Source: Aquimarina latercula DSM 2041
Lineage (GTDB): Bacteria > Bacteroidota > Bacteroidia > Flavobacteriales > Flavobacteriaceae
Direction of reading: 5' to 3'
Assembly: GCF_000430645.1 (NCBI RefSeq)
Contig: NZ_AUMK01000003.1
Coordinates: 62,001-126,000 of the forward strand
DNA: 64,000 nucleotides
Shown: piece after piece, positions 44,633 to 53,991 of the stretch
Layout of the letters: every line of letters begins with the position of its first letter
How positions within the stretch are numbered: position 1 is the first letter of the stretch
Position numbers and translations under genes: made by a program
Notes under the pieces: generated by a model
What the model saw: only the letters and a program-made list of their open reading frames with translations
Databases searched by the model: none
What the model was told of the DNA's origin: nothing

Positions 44633-45472
44633 ATGAAAAAGATCATCTTATTTGTATCAGCGGCATTACTATCGTTAGGTGTTGATGCACAGGTTAAAGT
44701 TCCTCAACCTAGCCCTCTTTCTAAAATAGAACAAGTAGTTGGATTAACGGATGTTGCCATCGAATATTCCCGTCCAAGCATGAAAGGTCGTACTATTTTT
44801 GGAAATTTAGTTCCTTATGATAAATTATGGAGAACAGGAGCTAATAAGAATACTCAAATTACATTTGGAGATGATGTAAAAGTAGGAGGCGCTGAATTGA
44901 AGAAAGGAACGTATGCTATTTTTACTAAACCTGGTAAAGAAAACTGGGAAGTTATGTTTTATAGCGATGCAAATAACTGGGGTACTCCACGTGAGTGGGA
45001 TGATAGTAAAGTTGCTGCTAAAATAACTGTAAAGTCTACAAAAATACCGATGAATGTAGAAACATTTACTATTATGTTAAGTGATTTTACTATGGATAGT
45101 GCACATATCAATATTTTATGGGAAAATACAGAAGCTGCTATCAAATTAGAAGTACCTTCTAAAAAGAAAGCGGCGGAGAGTATAGAACTAGTTATGGCAG
45201 GACCATCTCATAATGATCACTATCAAGCAGCAACATTTTATAAAGAAACTGGAGATTTAGATAAGGCTAAAGCACATATCGAAAAAGCTGTAGCGGGTAG
45301 AGCAGATGCATTCTGGTATCACAGACAACATTCTTTAATTCTTGCTAAAAGCGGAGATAAAGCTGGTGCAATAAAAGCAGCAAAAACTTCGTTAGAGTTA
45401 GCAGAGAAAGCTAAAAATGCTGATTACGTAAAGCTAAACAAAGACTCCCTTGCAGAGTGGGGAGCTAAATAA
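44633..45472 (+). CDS. DUF2911 domain-containing protein with C-terminal TPR-like helices
   Basis: 279 residues. Signal peptide ending VDAQ (residues 1-19), then DUF2911 (about 25-165: VGLTDVAIEYSRPSMKGRTIFG, YDKLWRTGANKNTQITF, KKGTYAIFTKPG), then helical repeats (HYQAATFYKETGDLDKAKAHIEKA, and ALI-KSGDKAGAIKAAKTSLELA) typical of TPR. Periplasmic, function unknown but abundant in Bacteroidota. Single gene closed by a strong terminator. Confidence 0.9.
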   Translation: MKKIILFVSAALLSLGVDAQVKVPQPSPLSKIEQVVGLTDVAIEYSRPSMKGRTIFGNLVPYDKLWRTGANKNTQITFGDDVKVGGAELKKGTYAIFTKPGKENWEVMFYSDANNWGTPREWDDSKVAAKITVKSTKIPMNVETFTIMLSDFTMDSAHINILWENTEAAIKLEVPSKKKAAESIELVMAGPSHNDHYQAATFYKETGDLDKAKAHIEKAVAGRADAFWYHRQHSLILAKSGDKAGAIKAAKTSLELAEKAKNADYVKLNKDSLAEWGAK

Positions 45473-45496
45473 CACTCTTTTTTTTCACACAAATCG

Positions 45497-45529
45497 AAAA
45501 GCGCTCTAAATAATAGAGCGCTTTTTTTT
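45497..45529 (+). terminator. terminator of the DUF2911 gene
   Basis: 12-bp stem AAAAGCGCTCTA / TAGAGCGCTTTT (45497-45508 with 45514-45525), 5-nt loop, followed by a T run. It would also act in the opposite direction. Confidence 0.92.
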
Positions 45530-45537
45530 GTTGATAT

Positions 45538-45714
45538 CTAACGATCAGCGCAAAAACTAGGTTGACTATTAGAACAACATCTATTGTCTATAAGGGGATT
45601 TTCCAAACATTCTTCATATTCTACTATCCAAGGCCTTCGCACTGGATTTTCACTTTTTACGGACTTTTGCTTATTTTTTGATCTTTCTAAATTTTGATTT
45701 AATATTATAGTCAA
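45538..45714 (-). CDS. candidate small Cys-rich ORF, 58 residues
   Basis: Open frame ending at TAG (45538-45540) with a TTG at 45714 as the only usual-type start; the frame stays open for about 85 codons back to near 45800. The C-terminus reads YEECLENPLIDNRCCSNSQ and then PSFCADR, holding four Cys, after a basic middle (NLERSKNKQKSVKSENPVRR). In sequence this AT-rich a stop is expected about every 13 codons, so the frame length is unusual. An ATG in another frame (codons MYRWID) stops after 19 codons. It lies 107 bp downstream of the Gfo/Idh gene on the same strand. May be a true small protein, a remnant, or chance. Confidence 0.3.
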   Translation of the reverse strand: MTIILNQNLERSKNKQKSVKSENPVRRPWIVEYEECLENPLIDNRCCSNSQPSFCADR

Positions 45715-45820
45715 TCCATCTATACATGTTCGTGTTAGGGTTAAGCGAAATGTTATTGTGCAGAATGATTTTTTCTTAATGTTTTTGGAATAAATAGATA
45801 ACTGTAAAATATATTATTAT

Positions 45821-46801
45821 CTAAGTATAGTTCAGACCAATTTTATCTCGAACACTATCTAATAGCTTGATTAGCTCTAAGCTTTTTTCAAAAGACATGA
45901 TATTACTTTCTATGTTTCCTTCTGTTATCATTTCCTGAACGTGTATTGCTTCATAATTATAACCATTAGTTGTTACCGGGAATTCATGTAATTCAGAAAC
46001 TCCATTTTTAGTAATTGTAATAGAAGAAGGTTCATGAAAACGACTATGTATGGCGATTGTTCCTTTTTCTAATTCAATAACTGCTTCTGTATTGGTTTTT
46101 TCAGTAACAGAAGAATATAAAAAAGCTCCTATATTATTTGGGTAGGAGAGTTGCATCGTACAGTTTTCATCAATACCGGTTTTCCCAAATGTAGCTTTTG
46201 CTTCAATATTTTCTGGATATCCTAATAAGCTTAATGCTGCGAATAATGGATAGATTCCCACATCTAATAGACTTCCTCCTCCAAGTTCTTTTTTAAATAT
46301 TCTACTTTCCGGATTAAACTCGCTTGCAAAACCAAAATCAGCTTTTAAATTTTTTATTTTACCAAGTTCATTAGATGTAACAATTTTTAATACATATTTA
46401 TAATGAGGTAAGAAGTATGTCCATAAGGCTTCCATAAGAAATGTATTATTATTTCTTGCTACAGCAATCATTTCTGTTACTTGTTCTAAAGTTAAAGCAA
46501 AAGGTTTTTCACATAACACAGCTTTTTTAGCGTTTAAACACATTAGGGTGTTTTTATGATGAAAAACATGAGGAGTTGCTATATAGATTATATCAATTTC
46601 TGGATTGGAAATAAGTTCGGTGTAACTGCCATAACAACTAAATGCATTATATATATTACCAAAATCTTTTGCTTTTTTAAGATTTCTACTAGCTACAGCG
46701 AATAAGTTTGCATTAGGCACGGTAAGTAAATCTTCTGCAAACTTATGTGCTATTTTACCGCATCCAATAATTCCCCAATTATATTTTTTGTATTTATCCA
46801 T
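45821..46801 (-). CDS. Gfo/Idh/MocA family oxidoreductase
   Basis: 326 residues. N-terminal Rossmann domain: GIIGCGKIAHKFAEDL (NAD(P) site), IYIATPHVFHHKNTL, LCEKPFALTLEQV (the EKP motif with the catalytic Lys). C-terminal alpha/beta domain: GGGSLLDVGIYPLFAALSLLG with the conserved Asp and helix. Sugar-type dehydrogenase of the GFO/IDH group, resembling trans-1,2-dihydrobenzene-1,2-diol dehydrogenase-like members. Substrate unknown. Single gene. Confidence 0.92.
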   Translation of the reverse strand: MDKYKKYNWGIIGCGKIAHKFAEDLLTVPNANLFAVASRNLKKAKDFGNIYNAFSCYGSYTELISNPEIDIIYIATPHVFHHKNTLMCLNAKKAVLCEKPFALTLEQVTEMIAVARNNNTFLMEALWTYFLPHYKYVLKIVTSNELGKIKNLKADFGFASEFNPESRIFKKELGGGSLLDVGIYPLFAALSLLGYPENIEAKATFGKTGIDENCTMQLSYPNNIGAFLYSSVTEKTNTEAVIELEKGTIAIHSRFHEPSSITITKNGVSELHEFPVTTNGYNYEAIHVQEMITEGNIESNIMSFEKSLELIKLLDSVRDKIGLNYT

Positions 46802-46964
46802 TAATTATAGGTTTTATGATTTTTTTAGGGGTATTTTCCCTATTTTTTTATATACGAATGATTATAAATAATTAATTTTTATTGAAATATAATGCTGATT
46901 TTTTTATAAATCATTTAATTCTTTAAATTAAATATAAAACACTTAAGTATAAGGTCTAAAGTTT

Positions 46965-46994
46965 TTGATGTCTTATTTTTTATTGGTAAATTTA
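46965..46994 (+). promoter_or_regulatory. promoter of the 110-residue gene
   Basis: TTG at 46965-46967, a 19-base spacer, then TAAATTTA at 46987-46994, one mismatch from TAnnTTTG. Transcription would begin near 47001, 21 bp upstream of the ATG. Confidence 0.6.
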
Positions 46995-47021
46995 AAACAC
47001 TCACTTTAAAACCAAACCATT

Positions 47022-47354
47022 ATGAATAACCAAATTACGTTTAGGGAATCACCTAATCGTCAAACACATACGCTTCGTTTGAGTCGTATGAAGGATGAAC
47101 TCACAGCCATGCTTACTGATTTACATTCTTATCGATGTGAGCCTTGCACGCCTGATATGCATAAACAATTTTTAGAATTGGATCATAATGGTAGAAAGCT
47201 TTCACAAACTATTAATAAAGCTTCGGATTTATTAAAGGATTCTGTTCAGTTCTCTAAAGAAATAGGGGATGAAGTTTTTGGAGTAATTAAGAAATATCAT
47301 AAGTTTCAAGAAAATCTATCCTCGTATAGATCAGAGGCTATAGTACATCACTAA
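47022..47354 (+). CDS. hypothetical helical protein, 110 residues
   Basis: I do not recognise the family. After a Ser/Arg/His-rich start (RESPNRQTHTLRLSRMKDEL) the rest is predicted helical (LDHNGRKLSQTINKASDLLKDSVQFSKEI, EVFGVIKKYHKFQENL). Two Cys in RCEPCTPD could bind a metal or form a disulfide, and the protein has no signal or membrane segment. It has its own promoter and terminator, so it is a real, separately expressed gene. Confidence 0.65.
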   Translation: MNNQITFRESPNRQTHTLRLSRMKDELTAMLTDLHSYRCEPCTPDMHKQFLELDHNGRKLSQTINKASDLLKDSVQFSKEIGDEVFGVIKKYHKFQENLSSYRSEAIVHH

Positions 47355-47382
47355 ACTTAGTGAAAATAATATTCTATTAAGG

Positions 47383-47409
47383 CCTCGATCAGTAGTATCG
47401 AGGTTTTTT
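47383..47409 (+). terminator. terminator after the 110-residue gene
   Basis: Stem CCTCGAT / ATCGAGG (47383-47389 with 47397-47403), 7-nt loop, then six T. Confidence 0.85.
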
Positions 47410-47483
47410 ATTAAAGATTTGTTTTGGAATATAAAAATTTAAAGCGTTTTTGAAGTAATTATGATAAAATTAGTTGCTAAAAG

Positions 47484-47517
47484 ATTGAAGGTTAACAGGA
47501 TCAAACTTACCTTCAAT
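47484..47517 (+). other. hairpin upstream of the FabG gene
   Basis: A 9-bp stem ATTGAAGGT / ACCTTCAAT with a 16-nt loop in the roughly 250-bp region before the FabG start. A short T-rich stretch follows but is broken, so it is either a weak terminator or a folded leader element. The remainder of 47410-47663 shows nothing else I can support. Confidence 0.35.
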
Positions 47518-47663
47518 TGTTTTATAACTTTTGTATATAATACCAATTATAAATCAAGTGTTTTATTATTGTTGAGCTGCTAGTAATTCTTATATTTGAA
47601 AACGTAAAATAATTCATATCATTATTAGATGATGTGAGATACCAAAAAAATATTATAGAGCGA

Positions 47664-48410
47664 ATGAATCTCTTACAAGGTAAAACTGCCATTATCACGG
47701 GTGCTACACGTGGTATTGGAAAAGGAATAGCACAAGTTTTTGCAAAACAAGGTGCCAACGTTGCATTTACATATAGTTCTTCTGTAGACGCTGCAACGGA
47801 TTTAGAAAAAGAATTAAACGGTTTAGGTATTAAAGCAAAAGCATATCAAAGTAATGCTGCAAGTTTTGAGGAATCTGAAAGTTTAGTAAAGGATGTTTTA
47901 GAAACTTTTGGAAGTATAGATATATTGGTTAATAACGCAGGTATTACAAAAGATAACTTGCTTATGAGAATGAGTGAAGACGATTTTGATAAAGTCATCG
48001 AGGTTAATCTTAAGAGTGTTTTTAACATGACTAAAGCAGTTCAGAGAACAATGCTTAAGCAACGAAAAGGAAGTATCATTAATATGAGTTCTGTTGTTGG
48101 GGTAAAAGGAAATGCTGGTCAAGCTAATTATGCGGCATCTAAAGCTGGTATTATTGGTTTTTCTAAATCAGTTGCCTTAGAACTTGGTTCGAGAAATATT
48201 AGAAGTAATGTCATTGCTCCTGGTTTTATCGAAACTGAAATGACTGGGAAATTAGATGAGAAGGTAGTGGATGAATGGAGAAAAGCAATTCCCTTGAAAA
48301 GGGGAGGAGCTCCCGAAGATATTGCAAATGCTTGTCTGTTTTTAGCTAGTGATTTAAGTGGATATGTTACTGGTCAGGTTCTTAATGTAGACGGAGGAAT
48401 GCTTACCTAA
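47664..48410 (+). CDS. fabG: 3-oxoacyl-ACP reductase FabG
   Basis: 248 residues from the ATG at 47664; an in-frame GTG at 47634 adds ten residues not seen in the family. TGATRGIGKGIAQVFAKQGANVAFT (NADPH site), NNAGITKDNLLMRMSEDDFD, Ser region NMSSVVGVKGNAGQANYAASKAG with YxxxK, and APGFIETEMTGKLDEK, the typical FabG helix. It closely follows the biosynthetic FabG of Bacteroidota and is a stand-alone gene, unlike the three SDRs of the 16-28 kb block. Confidence 0.92.
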   Translation: MNLLQGKTAIITGATRGIGKGIAQVFAKQGANVAFTYSSSVDAATDLEKELNGLGIKAKAYQSNAASFEESESLVKDVLETFGSIDILVNNAGITKDNLLMRMSEDDFDKVIEVNLKSVFNMTKAVQRTMLKQRKGSIINMSSVVGVKGNAGQANYAASKAGIIGFSKSVALELGSRNIRSNVIAPGFIETEMTGKLDEKVVDEWRKAIPLKRGGAPEDIANACLFLASDLSGYVTGQVLNVDGGMLT

Positions 48411-48573
48411 AATGAATTTTCCGAAATTACGATTTACGATTTTTTGGATAGTTTTTTAATAAGTTTAAGATCTTTTAAATTTAATGTGATTATTTTCAAT
48501 TTTCAAAATAAACTATTTAAGAGTGAGAAATCAATGATTTCTTGATAAGATTCTTAGATAGTAATTAATAAGA

Positions 48574-50604
48574 ATGCAGATACAAAATATAGGATTGATT
48601 ATAGCAGCAGGAGTAATTGCCATAGTTATTGCGCTATTTCAATATATGTACAAAGCAAAAAACAGAAATAAAAAAAATCTGTTTTTTGCTTTTTTACGTT
48701 TTCTTAGCATTTTTGCGTTATTAATATTGTTGATTAATCCAACATTTCGAAAGAATACTTATTATATAGAGAAACCTACCTTGGTTTTTGCAGTGGATAA
48801 TTCTTCTTCTATAAAACATCTTAAACAAGATGAACAAGTATCACAATTTATTGGTAGAATTAAAGACAATCCAGAACTTAAAGAAAGATTTGATGTAAAA
48901 TATTATTCTTTTTCAGACGTATTAAAAGATAGTTTAGGCTTAACATTTGATGAAAAGCAAACAAATATCTCGGAAGCATTAGAAAGTTTAGATCAAATCT
49001 ATAAAAATACAAATGCTCCTACGGTATTGATTACCGATGGTAACCAAACGTATGGAAGGGACTATCAATTTAGTAGTGTTAATTATAAACAACAGGTTTA
49101 TCCAATAGTTATAGGTGATACAACGGTAGTAACAGATACCAAGATCCAACAACTTAATGTAAATAAGTATGCATATCTTAAAAATAAGTTCCCTGTAGAG
49201 GTTATTCTTACTTATTCTGGAACAGGTAATATAAATACAAGTTTTGAAATAAGATCTGGTAAAAATATTGTTTATTCTAAGCCTGTTTCTTTTTCCGAAG
49301 AAAATAATTCTACAGTTATTAATTTTACACTCCCAGCTAGCTCAGCTGGTGTTTTAAAATATAGTGCTCGATTAGCACCAATAGAAAATGAGAAAAATGT
49401 AATTAATAATAAGAAAGATTTTGCTGTAGAGGTAATAGATCAAAAGACAAATGTTTTATTGATTAGTGATTTAACTCATCCAGATTTGGGAGCTATTAAA
49501 AAAAGTATCGAAAGTAACGAAAGAAGAAGCCTCACAATTAGTAGGCCATCAGAAGTAAAAGATATTGAAGAGTATCAACTTATTATTTTATATCAACCAA
49601 ATGCAAGATTTAGAGCGGTATATGAAAAGATAAAAACTGCTAGGAAAAATTATTTTACGATAACTGGTTCTAAGACTGATTGGGTTTTTCTAAATAAATC
49701 ACAAAATGTATATAGGCAAGAAATAACTAGGCAAACAGAATACTATTTGCCAAGATTCAACCCTAACTACGGAACATTTTTGTTAGAAGATATCGGTTTT
49801 AATGACTATCCTCCTTTAATAGGAACTTTTGGAGAGATACATATGAAATCATCTTATGATGTGTTATTACAAAGAAATATAGGAAACATAAAAACCGGTG
49901 AACCCTTGTTAGCCACTATAGAGGATAATGGGGTTAGAGAAGCAATTTTATTTGGAGAAGGTATATGGAGGTGGAGAGCACAGTCGTATTTGGATAATAA
50001 AAGTTTTGAAAGTTTTGATGATTTTTTCGGTAGGCTCGTTCAATATCTAGCATCTAATAAACAAAAAAGTAGACTTAATACGATTTCTGAATCATTTTAT
50101 TATGGAAATTCTAGTATAAAGGTAAAAGCGGAATATTTCACTAAAAATTATGAATTTGATCGCAGGGGTAATTTAAATATAGTAGTAAAAAATAAAGATA
50201 CAGAAGCATCACAGACAATCCCAATGTTATTAAAAAACAGTTCATATGAAGCCGATCTCAGTAGTTTTGCTTCTGGAAATTATGAATATACAGTAGTGGT
50301 TGTGGGTGAAAATATTTCACGATCTGGGAGTTTTAGTATTTTGGATTATGATGTAGAACAACAATTACTTAATGCAAATGTAACAAAACTTAGACAAGTT
50401 GCGACTAATACTAAAGGAACTGCCTATTTTATGAATCAAATAGATGGCTTAGTGAGTGATCTGATTGAAGATCAGAGGTATCAAGCAATTCAAAAGAGCA
50501 AAGAAAATATTGTATCTTTAATAGATTGGAAATACCTTTTGATGATAATTATATTATTATTAAGCATTGAGTGGTTTATGAGGAAATATAATGGGCTTAT
50601 TTAA
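48574..50604 (+). CDS. VWA-domain membrane protein (BatA-like)
   Basis: 676 residues. Two N-terminal membrane segments (about 7-25 and 38-55), then a von Willebrand A-like region with MIDAS DxSxS at Asp75 (FAVDNSSSIK) and a distal TDGNQTYG. A long beta-rich periplasmic part follows, and a last membrane helix (YLLMIIILLLSIEWFM) near the C-terminus. The architecture recurs in Bacteroidota as an uncharacterised membrane protein next to prohibitin-type genes. It is followed after 25 bp by the prohibitin-like gene. Confidence 0.85.
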   Translation: MQIQNIGLIIAAGVIAIVIALFQYMYKAKNRNKKNLFFAFLRFLSIFALLILLINPTFRKNTYYIEKPTLVFAVDNSSSIKHLKQDEQVSQFIGRIKDNPELKERFDVKYYSFSDVLKDSLGLTFDEKQTNISEALESLDQIYKNTNAPTVLITDGNQTYGRDYQFSSVNYKQQVYPIVIGDTTVVTDTKIQQLNVNKYAYLKNKFPVEVILTYSGTGNINTSFEIRSGKNIVYSKPVSFSEENNSTVINFTLPASSAGVLKYSARLAPIENEKNVINNKKDFAVEVIDQKTNVLLISDLTHPDLGAIKKSIESNERRSLTISRPSEVKDIEEYQLIILYQPNARFRAVYEKIKTARKNYFTITGSKTDWVFLNKSQNVYRQEITRQTEYYLPRFNPNYGTFLLEDIGFNDYPPLIGTFGEIHMKSSYDVLLQRNIGNIKTGEPLLATIEDNGVREAILFGEGIWRWRAQSYLDNKSFESFDDFFGRLVQYLASNKQKSRLNTISESFYYGNSSIKVKAEYFTKNYEFDRRGNLNIVVKNKDTEASQTIPMLLKNSSYEADLSSFASGNYEYTVVVVGENISRSGSFSILDYDVEQQLLNANVTKLRQVATNTKGTAYFMNQIDGLVSDLIEDQRYQAIQKSKENIVSLIDWKYLLMIIILLLSIEWFMRKYNGLI

Positions 50605-50629
50605 AAATTAAAAACTATACACATATATC

Positions 50630-51445
50630 ATGGAAAAATTACCTAAAATAGGGTTACCTATTCTTATAATTATTGTACTTACAATTGTCTTTATTTCTAA
50701 ATCAACAGAAACAATCGGCTCCGGAGAAGCTGGAGTGTTGTATAAAACATTCGGTGGGGGAGTTGTAACTGATGCACCTCCATTAGGAGAAGGTTTTCAT
50801 TTGGTAGCGCCCTGGAATAAAGTTATTGTATATGAAGTAAGACAGCAAGAAGTTTTTGAGAAAATGCAAGTACTTTCTTCTAATGGTTTAGAGATAAAAT
50901 TAGACGCTTCGGCTTGGTTTCAACCGGATTATGCTAAACTTGGGTTGTTACATCAACAAAAGGGAGAAAATTATGTTCAACGAGTTTTATTACCGACCAT
51001 ACGTTCTGCAGCACGTAGTGTAGTGGGAAGGTATACGCCAGAACAATTATACTCAAGTAAAAGAGATGCTATCCAGAAAGAAATCTTTGAAGAGACTAAG
51101 AAAATTGTTGGGAATCAATATATTCAGTTAAATGAGGTATTAGTGCGTGATGTAACATTACCGCCAACAATTAAGGAAGCTATCGAAAGAAAACTTAAAC
51201 AAGAGCAAGAGGCATTAGAATACGAGTTTAGATTAGAAAAAGCTAAGAAAGAGGCAGAAAGACAGAAAATTGATGCTGAAGGTAAAGCGATAGCAAATCA
51301 AATTCTTAGTGCTTCTCTAACGGATAAGATTCTTAAGGAAAAAGGAATAGAAGCTACTCTTGAATTAGCAAAATCTTCTAATTCTAAGGTTGTTATTGTA
51401 GGTTCTGGAAAAGACGGGATGCCTTTAATCTTAGGTAATCAATAA
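50630..51445 (+). CDS. prohibitin/SPFH (HflC-like) membrane protein
   Basis: 271 residues. One N-terminal membrane helix (ILIIIVLTIVFI), SPFH domain (TIGSGEAGVLYKTFGGG to about residue 175, GEGFHLVAPWNKV), then a charged coiled coil (IKEAIERKLKQEQEALEYEF, KKEAERQKIDAEGKA) as in prohibitins. Forms membrane rafts or scaffolds near the inner membrane. Co-transcribed with the VWA gene and terminated by two hairpins. Confidence 0.92.
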   Translation: MEKLPKIGLPILIIIVLTIVFISKSTETIGSGEAGVLYKTFGGGVVTDAPPLGEGFHLVAPWNKVIVYEVRQQEVFEKMQVLSSNGLEIKLDASAWFQPDYAKLGLLHQQKGENYVQRVLLPTIRSAARSVVGRYTPEQLYSSKRDAIQKEIFEETKKIVGNQYIQLNEVLVRDVTLPPTIKEAIERKLKQEQEALEYEFRLEKAKKEAERQKIDAEGKAIANQILSASLTDKILKEKGIEATLELAKSSNSKVVIVGSGKDGMPLILGNQ

Positions 51446-51472
51446 ATAAACCCTTTTCTGTAAATAATTACT

Positions 51473-51507
51473 GCCACTATATTTAATATATATAGTGGCT
51501 TTTTTTA
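51473..51507 (+). terminator. first of two tandem terminators after the prohibitin gene
   Basis: Stem GCCACTATA / TATAGTGGC (51473-51481 with 51491-51499), 9-nt loop, T run to 51507. Confidence 0.9.
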
Positions 51508-51510
51508 TGC

Positions 51511-51539
51511 TCTCTTACTACTTTTAGTAAGAGATTTTT
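51511..51539 (+). terminator. second tandem terminator after the prohibitin gene
   Basis: Stem TCTCTTACT / AGTAAGAGA (51511-51519 with 51526-51534), 6-nt loop, then five T. The tandem pair makes read-through into the hybrid kinase unlikely. Confidence 0.85.
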
Positions 51540-51705
51540 GTGGGAATAATACTCTTAAATGGTTTTGATACAGTGAGTTGTGTTTTAAAAAAATGTGGTT
51601 TATAAGTATGAAATTTAAAAAAAAATGTATTTTTATCTGTATAATAAGTCAGTTAGTCTTTTATCTCCTAGATTAAGGTAAGAATATTTTTACAACCCTT
51701 GTTTT

Positions 51706-53910
51706 ATGATTGAACATAATAATATCTTATCCAAAATTCAATATTTACTTGATAAATCCTACGAGTTTAGGGTTAATAATTTAAAAGAGAGTATGAGATT
51801 GGCTAATGAGGCATTGTTATTAAGTCAAGAAGTTAATCATATAGAGTATACTGGAAAAAGCCTAAATATGTTATCTCTGTTTAACATGATTTGTGGCAAA
51901 GGTAGTATCGCCTTAGACTATGCAGAGAAAGCTATAGTTTGTTTTAGATTATTAGAAGACGATAGAGGAGTAGCTGATGCCAAATATAGTATTGCAGGTA
52001 TTTATTATAAAACCAATGATTATCATCTCGGAATGATCTATCTTATTGATGCTTTGGTAATTTATCAAAAGTATGATGATTGGTATAATGTATCTAGGAC
52101 TCAGAAATCTCTAGGTACAATCTATGAAATTCTAGGAGATGAAAATAATGCTATTGAAGCCTATAAAATAGCTATAAAAGCAGCCAAAAAATGTAAAAGT
52201 AAAAACCTAGAATCTAATGTGTATAATCCAATGTCCGGAATTTTGTTAAAAAAAGACAAACCTGTAAAAGCTTCAAGGATGATTAATAAATCTATAAAGC
52301 TTAAACAAGAAACTGGAGATGAAAGAGGGTTAGCTTTTGCGATTTATGGACGTGGAAAAGTTTTTTATTATTATAAAGAATATGTAAAAGCAAATAAAGA
52401 TTTTTTAGAAGCATTAGAAATACATAAAAAGTATAACGAAGTTTTTGGAATAGGAATGTCTAAACAAAAAATCGCTCAATTACATTTAGAAATAGGTGAT
52501 AGACAAAAAGCGAAATTTTTACTAAAGGAAGTGATTGCACACGGAGATAAATACAACCTTTCTAGAACTAAATTCAAAGCATGTCATCTTCTTTATCAGT
52601 TATATAAAACCGAAAACAAGCATAAGAAATCACTAAAATATTTAGAGAGTTATTTAAAAGAAAAGGATAAATCTATTAATTCTCAGACGCTAAAAGTAAT
52701 TGAGAATTATGAACGTATTTCTAAAATTAAATACGAACAACAAGAAGAGGGATTAAAGAGAGAGAAAGAGGCAATTGTTTTAAAAGAAAAACAAGCTGAG
52801 GAAACTGCAAAGATGAGACAAGAGTTTTTATCGGCAATGAGTCATGAAATAAGAACACCTTTAAATGCAGTTACAAGTATTATTTCGATGTTAAAAGAGA
52901 GGGCGGATGAGGATGATCAAAAATTACTTGTTTCGTTGCAGTTTTCTTCTAAAAATTTGATGCGCATTATTAATGATATCTTGGATTTTTCTAAGTTGGA
53001 TTCCAACAAGATGGAGTTAGAAATACATGCAGCTAATTTTGAAGAACTAATAAATAATATTAGGGATACTTATCTAGGAATGGCTTTAGAAAAAGGTATA
53101 GAACTAAACGTTCATATTGATGATAAGTTAACTAAATTTTATTTACTTGATGAAACTAAGTTATTTCAGATTCTTGGAAACCTTGTAAGTAATGCCATAA
53201 AATATACTAATACAGGAGCAGTTGATATAAATATTAAATTGATTTCTTCTAAAGGTAGAAAAGATAAAATTTCTTTTAGTGTTAAGGATACAGGTGTAGG
53301 TATAGCTAAGAAAGAACAGTCTAGATTATTTGATAGTTTTTACATACCGTCTACTATTACAACTAGAAATAATGGCGGAACTGGATTAGGTTTAGCAATA
53401 GTCAAGAAAATTGTAGAGTTATATGGCAGTAGTGTTTTATTAATAAGTGAAAAAGGAAAAGGTTCTACATTTACGTTTGATTTAGTCTTGGAAAAAGCTG
53501 AGGAGATTATTAAAATTGATCAAAAGCAAACGGATCAGTTACAGGGTAAAATAGCAATTCTTGCAGAAGATAATGAAGTAAATGCTTTGGTAATGGGGCA
53601 GCTACTGAAGAAATGGGGAGTTAAAATTGAAAGAGTTAAAAATGGATATGATGCCGTACAGATAGCTAATAAAGTAAAAGTAGACTTTATTTTAATGGAT
53701 ATTCATATGCCAGAAATGAATGGTTTTGATGCTGCTAAGTTCATAAAAGATTCAAAAAACAAAAATAGCCATACCCCTATATATGCCCTTACCGCGGATG
53801 TTACTGCTATAAATAATGAGGATTATTTGAATTATTTTGATGGTTTTTTATGGAAACCACTACAAATAGATAGACTTTTTGATACATTAGTTAAGAAAAA
53901 AAAGGTATAG
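51706..53910 (+). CDS. TPR hybrid sensor histidine kinase
   Basis: 734 residues, no membrane segment. TPR-type helical repeats from about residue 15 to 330 (YYKTNDYHLGMIYLIDAL, and similar units), a coiled linker, HisKA with phospho-His at residue 380 (SAMSHEIRTPLNAV), HATPase_c (NLVSNAIKYT, DTGVGIA, GGTGLGLAIV), and a C-terminal receiver (AILAEDNEVNALVM, LMDIHMPEMNG with acceptor Asp, and a KP near the end). No HPt domain is present. A cytoplasmic sensor fed by protein-protein contacts; output would need an HPt such as the one at 14939. Confidence 0.92.
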   Translation: MIEHNNILSKIQYLLDKSYEFRVNNLKESMRLANEALLLSQEVNHIEYTGKSLNMLSLFNMICGKGSIALDYAEKAIVCFRLLEDDRGVADAKYSIAGIYYKTNDYHLGMIYLIDALVIYQKYDDWYNVSRTQKSLGTIYEILGDENNAIEAYKIAIKAAKKCKSKNLESNVYNPMSGILLKKDKPVKASRMINKSIKLKQETGDERGLAFAIYGRGKVFYYYKEYVKANKDFLEALEIHKKYNEVFGIGMSKQKIAQLHLEIGDRQKAKFLLKEVIAHGDKYNLSRTKFKACHLLYQLYKTENKHKKSLKYLESYLKEKDKSINSQTLKVIENYERISKIKYEQQEEGLKREKEAIVLKEKQAEETAKMRQEFLSAMSHEIRTPLNAVTSIISMLKERADEDDQKLLVSLQFSSKNLMRIINDILDFSKLDSNKMELEIHAANFEELINNIRDTYLGMALEKGIELNVHIDDKLTKFYLLDETKLFQILGNLVSNAIKYTNTGAVDINIKLISSKGRKDKISFSVKDTGVGIAKKEQSRLFDSFYIPSTITTRNNGGTGLGLAIVKKIVELYGSSVLLISEKGKGSTFTFDLVLEKAEEIIKIDQKQTDQLQGKIAILAEDNEVNALVMGQLLKKWGVKIERVKNGYDAVQIANKVKVDFILMDIHMPEMNGFDAAKFIKDSKNKNSHTPIYALTADVTAINNEDYLNYFDGFLWKPLQIDRLFDTLVKKKKV

Positions 53911-53991
53911 TTTTTCTTTTTTTTTTGTACCGTACTTTATGATTCCTGTAACAATTAATATGTTTTATGTACTAATAAATAAAATATATTT

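Noticed and set aside
45600..45714. ATG frame MYRWIDYN... overlapping the Cys-rich ORF, as evidence of a frameshifted gene
   Set aside because: It ends after 19 codons, and joining it to the other frame needs an unsupported shift.
47461..47583. 40-codon ATG frame (MIKLVAKRLKVNRIKLT...) before fabG
   Set aside because: It lies across the 9-bp stem of a hairpin and has no promoter or terminator of its own; nothing besides its length speaks for it.
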